Source of the DNA: Streptococcus oralis subsp. dentisani
GTDB lineage: Bacteria > Bacillota > Bacilli > Lactobacillales > Streptococcaceae
Direction: 5' to 3'
Length of the DNA: 64,000 nt
NCBI RefSeq assembly: GCF_007475365.1
Contig: NZ_CP034442.1
Coordinates: 930,001-994,000, forward strand
Numbering within the stretch: position 1 is the first letter of the stretch; each line of letters opens with the position of its first letter. The translations under genes were made by a program, and so were the position numbers. Below the pieces are notes generated by a model that was given only the letters and a program-made list of their open reading frames with translations, was not told the origin of the DNA and did no database searches. This document shows positions 17,558 through 27,000 of the stretch, in pieces.

Positions 17558-19142
17558 TTCCTTTTAATTCCTTTATGGTATTTTTCCACATATCGACAAT
17601 CTCACCCCTTGTATACTGTTCAATCTTCTTGACTGAGTGAACTAGAGATTGATTCCAATGTTCTAAGTTTGTGAGGTAGTATAAGAGTGCCTCTTCAAAA
17701 TCTGAAATATCATCTAGAATCCAACCATTTTCTCCATGCTTCACATAAGAAGAACTATACAAGTTAACCTGAGGGATCCCTCCACTAATGCCAGCGATTT
17801 GAGTCAACACATCAGCTGGAGTTCCCAAATCTAGTATAATACGAACGTACTTCAGAACTTTAATCAAATCGCTATCGCTATGAATGGTCTCAATATCAAT
17901 CCGTTCGCGAACAATCTCCTCTTCATCATCAAGAACTCGGTTCTCACCTCTCGCTCTCTTCTCTTTATCAACAAAAATCAATTCTTGTTCATATTCTGGC
18001 TTAAGAGATCGATAGCTTTCTAGTACCTGTTTTATATAGGCCTCTCGACCAAAATCCTGACTTTGTGTTCCAACCAGCAAGTCAATCCATTCATTTTTCA
18101 ACATCATTTCAAACAAAGTCGTAAACACATATTGAATTTGATCCGCTGGTAGATTGTCGTAATTGACGTAAACAATCAACTCTTTTTTTCTTTGACTATG
18201 CCCTAGGTTTAGATGAGTGTCATAAGGCGGAATCTCATAAAATCCCGGCAACTGTTCTAGATCAACATTAGCGGCTATCGTTTCAATTTTATTTAAACTA
18301 TCAACAACGAAGAACGGCGTGTCTGTCAAATCCGTTAGCAGCTGCTCCTGGTTTGTAATTGGATAGCGATCTCCAAAAAAAGACAAGATAACATGATGGT
18401 TTTCCTTAATCTTTTGGAAAAAGTGATTGTGCTGCACATCTGACGAAATCACAATCGTATCATCCTTGGTTAGCGCAGAAGTTAGATACTGATCTAGTTT
18501 TTCATTGATCAATTCTTCGATATCTCGGTAAACTTCTTTTGCAAATGTAGCCTGCGCCTCAGGGTTGATAAGCACTTGATGATTTTCTGTACCCAAAAAT
18601 TCCCTAAACTGCCATGTGCCTTGTAAATTTAAATAATCTTGGTAGTAAGGTTGATCATTTTCAAAATAGATGATACTTGAAACAAATCCACGATCATCAA
18701 AAATTAGCTGATGATTTGTCTGCCCACCCTCAAAATAAGTAATATCAAAGAAATTACCTGTTTGTGAAAAGTTAATTTTAGCATAGTGTTCTTGATTTAA
18801 ATATACCTCAATCATAAAAGGAGTATAGAAGAATTCTACTCCTTGAGGCCATTTAATATCTTCCAGACGAATTTTACGTACAGATACATCCGTCAGACCT
18901 TGTATGGTATCAAATAGATTCCATACAGTTTCTGGCAATATTCTTTGCTGATAAAGAAAGGTTCGAATATGTGGTGAATAGTTCAAAATCAGAGTGGTAT
19001 TTTCCTCTCCTGATTGCTGAAACATTCGCAGCAAATTCACCGCATCATCAAACATCATATTTTTAGACACGTAATAGAAAGGCAGGGTGGTAGAATACCA
19101 TTTCCGATCTTGTCTATACCAAGATGGTACAAAGTAAAACAT
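17544..19142 (-). CDS. asp1: Accessory Sec system protein Asp1
   Basis: A 532-residue subunit of the Asp1-3 complex. The family has a GT-B glycosyltransferase-like fold without catalytic activity and binds the adhesin during export. The opening MFYFVPSWYRQDRKWYSTTL and the region ADVLTQIAGISGGIPQVNLY followed by VKHGENGWILDD (sugar-transferase-like donor-domain text near 460-490) are characteristic. It starts 7 bases after secY2 and overlaps asp2. GtfA/GtfB and Asp1 share the WSIL-type beta-domain text, as expected for related folds. Confidence 0.92.
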   Translation of the reverse strand: MFYFVPSWYRQDRKWYSTTLPFYYVSKNMMFDDAVNLLRMFQQSGEENTTLILNYSPHIRTFLYQQRILPETVWNLFDTIQGLTDVSVRKIRLEDIKWPQGVEFFYTPFMIEVYLNQEHYAKINFSQTGNFFDITYFEGGQTNHQLIFDDRGFVSSIIYFENDQPYYQDYLNLQGTWQFREFLGTENHQVLINPEAQATFAKEVYRDIEELINEKLDQYLTSALTKDDTIVISSDVQHNHFFQKIKENHHVILSFFGDRYPITNQEQLLTDLTDTPFFVVDSLNKIETIAANVDLEQLPGFYEIPPYDTHLNLGHSQRKKELIVYVNYDNLPADQIQYVFTTLFEMMLKNEWIDLLVGTQSQDFGREAYIKQVLESYRSLKPEYEQELIFVDKEKRARGENRVLDDEEEIVRERIDIETIHSDSDLIKVLKYVRIILDLGTPADVLTQIAGISGGIPQVNLYSSSYVKHGENGWILDDISDFEEALLYYLTNLEHWNQSLVHSVKKIEQYTRGEIVDMWKNTIKELKGNEKN

Positions 19143-19148
19143 ATCCCT

Positions 19149-20408
19149 CTATTCTCCTTTAAATTCTAATTCTTTGTGGTAGTAAGTCCCAATTCTCAAG
19201 ATACGTATTTCTTCATGCAAAGGCAAGAGCATACTGACTAAAATGATCAATGTACTTGGTATAGTCAAAAGCAAATTTGGAAGAGGTAGGAAGAAATTAA
19301 TGAAATAGGGTAAACCAATAAAAACGATCAGGTAGAGTGCTCCTACGTTAGATTGTAAGGAAATGTAATGTTTCAAAACTTTTAAAGTTGCTTTCCCAGG
19401 CTGGATATAATCTAGGTATTCTCCTTGACGTTGTAAACGTTTCGCTGTTTCTTCTGGTTCTAAGTTGATATAGGCAAATAAAATTGCAAGAAGATAGATA
19501 GCAAGCAGGTAAAAGGCTAAACTTAGGGGTTTTGTAAAGTCAAATAAACTACCAAAATTTTTTGTAAAACCATGTCCAAACCAGTCTAATACCAACTGAA
19601 GCAACATAATAACACTCGAGGCATACATAATAGGCATTCCCCCAGAGGGAAGAAATTTGATAGGGAGGTAAGATTTGCCGTAGTAACGACTACTTAACAT
19701 AACTCGATTTAGAGGCAAACGAATTTCAGCTCTCTCGCAGACCACGGCAATATAGCCCAAGAGCAAAAATGAAATTGCCGCACCTACTAGAAAGGCTAAT
19801 CCTTCTTTAGAAAAAACAGATTGTCCTATCAATACCACTAATTGGTTAGCAAATTGTAGCAGAATTCCTGAAATAATAATAATTGTCTGCCCGCCTACTC
19901 CCTTGCTAACATTCAAACCAGCCAACCAGATAATAACAAAGCTTCCTGCTACAACAGTTGCTAGTACAGCCATATTATAAATCCAATCATCTACAAGAAG
20001 CAAAAAGCGTCCATTTTCCGAACGAGCCGTGTACATAACAGCTATCCCTTGTAACACGGAAAAAATCAAAGTGAGAATCTTTTGCACAAAATCCGCTTTT
20101 TTCAATGACCAGGACTGGATATTCCAACTTTTATTCAAGTTGATGACCTGCCAGACAATCATCGTCGTAATCCATGGACCTAATCCCAGAGAAAACATGG
20201 AAATCTGAGAGACATCTACTCCTGCCAAGGAATACAAATAGGCCAAGGGATTTTGCTCAGTTATTTGTGAAAAACCTGTATTGCCATTGTATCCTGGAAG
20301 TAAAATATGGCGACCAAGTAAATAGATCGCAATGATCAAAATTGTAAAAATTGCTCTTCGGAAAAAAATACTTGTTCGTTTCTGTTTCTTAAGACCGAAA
20401 TGTTTCAT
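19149..20408 (-). CDS. secY2: Accessory Sec translocon channel SecY2
   Basis: Membrane channel of the accessory Sec system. The protein is 419 residues with about ten hydrophobic segments. SecY family text is recognisable: IYLLGRHILLPG in the first segment, FSLGLGPWITTMIVWQVI (the SecY plug/second-segment region), and LEPEETAKRLQRQGEYLDYI followed by GKATLKVLKHYISLQSNVGA, the long cytoplasmic loop before the last segments. It is shorter and more divergent than housekeeping SecY, as usual for SecY2. The ATG at 20408 has AAAGGATGACAG. It is the first intact gene of the unit, behind a promoter at 20890-20918 and a long leader holding a broken ORF. Confidence 0.95.
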   Translation of the reverse strand: MKHFGLKKQKRTSIFFRRAIFTILIIAIYLLGRHILLPGYNGNTGFSQITEQNPLAYLYSLAGVDVSQISMFSLGLGPWITTMIVWQVINLNKSWNIQSWSLKKADFVQKILTLIFSVLQGIAVMYTARSENGRFLLLVDDWIYNMAVLATVVAGSFVIIWLAGLNVSKGVGGQTIIIISGILLQFANQLVVLIGQSVFSKEGLAFLVGAAISFLLLGYIAVVCERAEIRLPLNRVMLSSRYYGKSYLPIKFLPSGGMPIMYASSVIMLLQLVLDWFGHGFTKNFGSLFDFTKPLSLAFYLLAIYLLAILFAYINLEPEETAKRLQRQGEYLDYIQPGKATLKVLKHYISLQSNVGALYLIVFIGLPYFINFFLPLPNLLLTIPSTLIILVSMLLPLHEEIRILRIGTYYHKELEFKGE

Positions 20409-20447
20409 CTGTCATCCTTTATTCTTTATATTTAGCAAGTCTTGCGA

Positions 20448-20804
20448 TCATTTTCTAGCAATGTTCATGCACCATCGTAACAGCAAGACAACCCAAGAAA
20501 ACAGGCTCATCCCACTGATAATCAAGATAGGATTAACTGGCTTACCATGATATTTCACCTATGAAATACAGGAGCACCTCATGAGTGTAAATCTACTTGG
20601 AGCTTCTCTTCTATCCTTGAATATTTTCATGTGAGAACACCTGTTCTTCCATTTTTTCTATTTGAACATTATCAAATGCATAAACGGATCTACTTAATCC
20701 TTAAAATTTTTATAAGTATATCAACTCTGTCACCATGATTAGCATCTAAAAAAACCATTCCCATACCAAATCTCTGAAAGGTAAGGAATTTTACGCTTTC
20801 TCAT
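20448..20804 (-). pseudogene. Heavily frameshifted gene remnant in the secY2 leader
   Basis: Between the promoter at about 20,900 and secY2 the minus strand shows protein-like text spread over all three frames. From ATG 20804 it reads MRKRKIPYLSEIWYGNG, then shifts in a T7 run (20748-20754 region) to FLDANHGDRVDILIKILRIK. It shifts again to RSVYAFDNVQIEKMEEQVFS, then to IEEKLQVDLHS, EVLLYFIGEISW, and finally KPVNPILIISGMSLFSWVVL with a hydrophobic end and a TGA at 20448. At least four lesions are needed to join it. I read it as a decayed gene once lying upstream of secY2, perhaps membrane-anchored; I cannot name it. The alternative is chance coding-like text in a 480-nt leader. Confidence 0.4.
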
Positions 20805-20889
20805 CTGATCATGATTCTTCGAAAGTTGAATGGATTTTATCCGATTTTTCTCATTAAAAAATCATTTATAAAAATTACCAGTGCCTACT

Positions 20890-20918
20890 ATTGTAGCATA
20901 TTTATCAGTTATTTTCAA
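20890..20918 (-). promoter_or_regulatory. Promoter of the accessory Sec unit
   Basis: Minus strand -35 TTGAAA (20913-20918), 17-bp spacer, -10 TACAAT (20890-20895) with an extended TGC immediately upstream. This is the best promoter in the 680-bp gap before secY2 and would give a leader of about 470 nt that includes the gene remnant. The rest of the gap (20,919-21,034) shows nothing else I can support. Confidence 0.65.
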
Positions 20919-21034
20919 ACACGACCTCTCTTTTTATAAGTGTGAAGAGCACTTTATGAATTTTGAACAAAATCCATTTGGAATAGGATTGACTATTCTA
21001 AACATTTATTTACTATTACAACTCAGACGAAAAA

Positions 21035-21055
21035 GACCAGAGCGTCACTCTGGCC
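21035..21055 (-). terminator. Intrinsic terminator after bgaA
   Basis: GACCAGAG and CTCTGGCC arms around a short loop, with T-runs on both strands (TTTTT after the stem on the minus strand, TTTT on the plus strand), about 30 bases beyond the bgaA stop. It may work in both directions. Confidence 0.8.
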
Positions 21056-21086
21056 TTTTCCTGTTCAGTTTAGCTTGTAACTAAAC

Positions 21087-24000
21087 TTAATCTTCTTTTT
21101 TGCGAGTAGTAGCTGCAAGGCCTGCACCTAAGCCCAAGATAGCCAATCCTGCTGCTAAAGCTGACACCTGAGACTCACTTCCTGTATTTGGAAGGTGACC
21201 TTTTTCAGTTTGTGTCACTTTTTCTTCTTGAGATTGTGCTCCTGTTTGAGCCAGTTGGTGCGCATCTGGATTGACAGGAACTTGTGGGTTTAGTTCTTCT
21301 TGTGCTACAGCAGTTCCCACTTCCACAATGCGATCTTGCGATGCTACCTTATCAAAGGTTTCTTTCGATGTACGCTTACCATTTTCGACTTCTACTAGGT
21401 GGACACGAACACCTTTTTGACCTTCTTGGATCACACGAGTTTTCCCTACTGGAAGTTTATCGTTCTTACGTTCTTGAACTTGGAAATCAACTTCCTCTTC
21501 TTCCACTAGGAGCTCTGGCTTGTGATGAATCAAATCTTTGACACCATCAAGCGGTTGAGCCGTACCACGTTTAGTTCCTACTTCCACGATACGATCTTGC
21601 GCAACTATCTTATCAAAAGTTTCTTTCAATGTACGCTTACCGTTTTCGACTTCTACTAGGTGAACACGAACACCTTTTTGACCTTCTTGAAGAACACGAC
21701 TTTCACCCACATAAAGTTTGTCAGTCTTACGTTCTTGAACTTTGAAATCAATTGCCTCTTCTTCAACCAGAAGCTCTGGTTTTTCATGAACCAAACCTGC
21801 AGCTCCATCAAGTGGTTGGGCTGTACCTCGCTTAGTTCCAACGAGAAGAACCCGGTTAACAGGAGCCTGGATCACTTCACGGAGTTTCTCTTCACGAGTT
21901 CCGTCTGGACTAACAGATGTAAGAATGCGTTCCTTACCAACTTGTCCTTCTTGTTCTACACGACTTTCACCTACATATAGACTTGGATCTTCTTTTTCAA
22001 CAGTCTGGAAGGCAAGTTCCTTTTCGACAACCTCAAGACTTGGATTCTCTTCTTGAATAGCAGGGGCTGTTTTCTCAGAAACTGGTTTTTCCTTGGTTAA
22101 CTGGATACGGTATTCCTTGACTTGTTTTCCACTTTCTGAAACGAGACGAACAAGTACTGGAAGACTATTATCGCCACTATCTACAACTGTTGAAGCTACT
22201 TGATTGCGTTCTTGAACGGTCACTTTTGGACGTTGACCTTTATAGGTAATTTGGTAGTCTTGACGATCTTCAGCGAAGTCAGGAAGTTCTTTTCCATCTA
22301 CAAGAATCTTCGATGCAGTGCTTTCTTGAGGCAATTCGCTTGGCGCAAGGAAGGTCATCTCAATCATCGCAACACCGCTCTTGTCTGCTTTACGCTCCAT
22401 ACGCCATCTCATGGCTTTGGCTTTCACAGCTTTAAATGTTACGTTAATTTCATCACCAGCTTCAATATCTTTATCCGCACGATAAGGAACAGCTTCCCAG
22501 TTATCTGGATTGTTGAATGGATGGGCTGCATCATAGGCTTGGTAGTTTGAATAGTAGGTAGGCACTTCAAAGTCTGGACCAATATAGCGTTCCAAAACGA
22601 GTTTAGATGGCGCATCCGTTCCACTATCTGCAAAGAAGTGAAGTTTGGCTTGCGCAACAGTCCGTTCTACAATCTTACCATTTTCACGGAAAATAACACC
22701 TGTTGATACTTCTGGATTAGAAGATGGTGTTGGAGACCAGTTTGTCCAACGGCGATTTTCATTGTGGTCTCCATCATTGATATAGTCTACACGGTCATGT
22801 GAACTTGGATCAATATCATTAGTTGCAGAAGCAAAGGCTTGGTTACTGTTTTCATCATAGTTAGTGTTGTTTGAGAGAGCCTCACCAAGTTTGTCCGTCA
22901 CTCGTACAGTGAACTCAGCAACGAGGTCACTACCAAGGACATGGCCTCGAACGGTAAATTGACCTGCTTTTGTCAGATTTTCTGCTGGAACTTTTTCCCA
23001 TTCCACTGTCAAGTCTTTTGTCTCATAGCCGTCTTTACCTGTGAAGTAAACAGGAACCTTAGTTGGCAATTCAAGTGGTTGACCTAGTTGCAATAAGCGA
23101 GCTTGTTTGACCGCAGCAACTGGTTTACGAGAGAGTAAGTCTTTATTGCCTGTAAAGTGTAGACGGTATTCTCCTAGGATGTCACCATTTTCAGCTTTCG
23201 CGACGACACGAACTGGCTCACCTTCACGAACACTTGGAACAACGGTAGCAAGACCATTGCTGCTAACACTTGCTGTTACTGTAGGAACTTTTCCATCTAC
23301 AGACTCAAGGTAGTAGTCTGTCAAATCAGGGTTGAAGTTTGCTAAATCTTTGCCGTCAACTTGGATTCTTGTTTGTCCTTGTTTGGCTGCCGCAACTTGT
23401 TTTGCAAAGATTTGTACTTCTGTGATAGAAGTTCCACGCTTATTATCTGCTTTAACCATGCGAATGCGCACAGCATAAGTCTCAACTTTATCAAAGCTAA
23501 AGTGATTCATTTCTCCAGCCTTGAGTTGAGCTGGGGCTTTTAGATTGGTAACTGGTTTCCAGTTAGCTGGATCGTTAAAGACATGTTCTTCATTGCCTAC
23601 AAAGCTAGGGTTTTTAGGAGCTGTCGGAACGGTCTTACCGACATAATACTCAATCACATAAGACTTCGGTGCACCGACTCCATGGTCTTCGTGGAATCCG
23701 ACACTTAGATTATCAACGGAACGTTTGCTTAAGATACCTGAATCTCCAAATAGAACACCGACTGAAGCTTCTGGATTACTACGATTCCAGTTGGTCCAGC
23801 GGTTGGCTGGTCGGTCATTAAAGGAAATCAATTTATCGTTGACGTTTGAAACAGGATCGCTTGGATTTGAGTCTGAAGCAAAGGCAAGTGGCAATTCTGA
23901 GCCGGTCCATTGGTCAGAAATGTTTGCCCCCTGCTCAGTTTGAGCAGACACACGAACATGAAGTTTGGTAGTTAATTGCGTACCTTCTAGGCGACCAGTG

Positions 24001-27000
24001 ACTGTAAAGACACCTTCCTTAGCGTATTGGTCTGATTGAATCGCATCCCAAGTAACCTTAGCTGATGAAACGTGACCATTTGAATCGTAGGTACGAACAC
24101 TTTCTGGTAATTGCGGCGCTTCTGCGATTGGAGTCGTCACACTGACTTCTTCAACTGAAACGATACCTTCAACAGATACTTTGGCACGCGCTTCAAGGTC
24201 AATTCCTTCAACTTTACCTAGCACTTCAAAGGTTTGATAGCGGTCTAGTTTTTCTTTTGGAATAGCTTGCCATGTGACTTTGTGAGTTTTAGGGAAACCT
24301 TTGTCATACTCAACCGTTACTGTTGCTGGAAAGCTTGGTTCCTGATGCAAGTCAGTCACTACATTTACTGGACGAATGGATTGCGCAACCTTCGTCTCAG
24401 TATTGGCTTGGATCGTGAAATCGATTTGACCTGTAGCCCCCTCATATTCTGCTTTGAGAGTGACTGCTCCTGGCTTATGTAACTCAAGCATTCCTTTACG
24501 AACTGCGACTTCCCCTTCACCACTTGTAGAGAAGGTCACTTTATCAGCTGGTAAAACTGCTTGTGTTCCGTCTTGATAGTGAGCAAGTACAGACAATTTC
24601 ACTGTTTGGTCTTCTTTAAGACCGTTAGCTTGCTCCACTTGTAAGCTCAAATGGTCAATTTTCGGTGCTTCTTCAAGGAATTGAATTGCATAGGTTTGAA
24701 GCGGACCACCATCTTTGGGTTGAACAAAGATGCTTGCACGCATACCGTTTGCTGCACTTGCTTGGACTACAGTAACATCCGCATTTTCAGCACTTGCTAC
24801 AACTTCTGGCAAGGATGCACCGTAAGCAAGAGTGCGGTATTGCATTGGATGTTGACTAGTGAGGCCTGTAACGGCTTCACCACCAACACTTACATTTGGC
24901 ACTACAGGTGCTGCAGGATTGCCTTCTTCTACCACAAGGGTAGCATGAACGGTTTCGCCTCCTAGTTGGCCAGTCATTTGAATACGTGATCCTGCAACTG
25001 AAAGTTTGGCTTTATCTGCTTCCGCAATCTCCCACTTATCCACTTCGTATTCTTGAACGCTTCCATCTGTTACAGTGATAGAAACGTATTTATCAACAGC
25101 ATTCAAATCTGTTCCTGGGGCAACACGTTTAACTGTTGGTAGTTCTTTCGCAATTGCTAGAACCTCAACACGAGCCTCTACTTCACGTCCGTCTGCCATG
25201 CCTTTAACTGTCACAACTCCAGCTCGGCTCACATCAACAGAAGACCATGTTACTGGACGTTTTTCACGACTGCCATCACTATAGACAAAAGCGACGGTCT
25301 TCGGCATTTTTGGTTCTTTCTCGATAACAGTACGTACTTTTGGTACCTCTGTTCCTAGAACTGTCTTTTCTTGTCCTTCTTTCTTACCAGTAAAGACTGT
25401 TACTTGACCAGATTTCAAGAGATCTGAATGAGCTGTTAGTGTGAATTTACCTGCTTGTTCAGTTGATTTAACAATGGCAACCCCTTTACCGTTAAAGGCT
25501 CTGCGAATCCAAGAACCATCTGGCTGCGCCTTATAGCGTTCACGGCTGGCTTGTTCCCCATTATCAACACCGACTAGTTGACCTTGTCCATGCAATTGGA
25601 AACGAACCAAATTATTGGCAGTTGGCACTACATTTCCTTGACTGTCAACGATTTCGTAGTAGATGTAGGTCAAGTCTTTTCCATCTGCAGCGATTGCGTG
25701 TTCTTCCTTAATAAGACGAACACCTGCTGGTTGACCTGCAGTGGTAATCTTGTCACGTGCAATTTCTTTTCCAGCTTCATCGCGAGCTACAGCTTCCAAA
25801 GTACCTGGTTGATAAGCAACCTTCCACTCAAGATAGAGTTCCTTAGCATTCGCACCTTCTTGGTAGGTACGGCCATCACTAGTTTGTTTCTTGTTGAAGG
25901 TCTTAACTCCAAGAGATTGACCGTTCAAGAACAATTCTACGCTTGCAGCGTTTGAATAGGCGCGAACTGGGATTTTTCCGTCTGCATCTTCGACTTTCGA
26001 TGCCAATTCTCTATTTTCCCAGTTCCAGTGAGGAAGGAGGTGAACCATTGGTTTCTTCTTAGCAGAAACCCATTGGCTTTGGTAGAGATAGAAGTCATGT
26101 TTTGGAATACCCGCTGTATCTACGATACCAAAGTAAGAACTCTTAACGGGAGTTTGGTTTTGATTGTGCCATGGCGTAGGCTCACCTATATAGTCCGTAC
26201 CTGTCCAGATAAACTGTCCAGCATAGCCAGCGTTGTCACGGTCAAAAGTCCATGAATCTGTTGCCGTTTTACCCCAGCCAACTCGGTCATTACCATAGTC
26301 AGACTGTTCGTAATGACGTTCAGGTCCGTTGCTATGTTTCAATTCACTTTCAGGACGATAGTAGCTGCCACGTGTACGGGTTGCTGAAGATGTTTCTGAA
26401 CCGTAAATCAACCATTTTGGATGTTTCGCACGAAGTTTCTTGTAGTTGTCTTCTGAGTAGTTGAAACCAACCGCATCAAGTTCTTCGGCAATCTTCTCAT
26501 GGCCACCACTACCATCTCCAAAGCGGAACTTATCTGCTCCCATGGTAACGTAACGTGTAGTATCAACATCTTTAATCACTTTTACTAAGCGTTTAACCGT
26601 TGCAAGTGAGTGTGCATCACCGTTGGCTTCACCGATTTCATTTCCGATAGACCACATGAAGACAGCTGGGTTATTTTTGTCTCTTTCGACCATGGTACGA
26701 AGATCATAGTCAGACCATTTTTCACCTTTCCTAGCTTCTGGGTGAGTGGCATCTTTTTCAAAGAAACGACCATAGTCATAAGGTTTCTTTCCACCGTACC
26801 ATGTATCAAAAGCCTCTTCCTGAACCAGCAAACCAAGTTCTGCTGCGATTTGCAAGGTTTGCTCACTAGCAGGGTTGTGGGTTGTACGAATAGAGTTAAC
26901 CCCCATCTCCTTCATTTGTTTGAGACGGCGATATTCTGCCTTATAGTTTTCTTCTGCTCCAAGTGCTCCGTGGTCATGGTGCAAGGAAACACCATGGAAT

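Noticed and set aside
20881..21084. 67-codon plus-strand ORF after bgaA
   Set aside because: It starts with GTG or ATG without a ribosome site, overlaps the minus-strand promoter at 20890-20918 and runs through the terminator hairpin at 21035.
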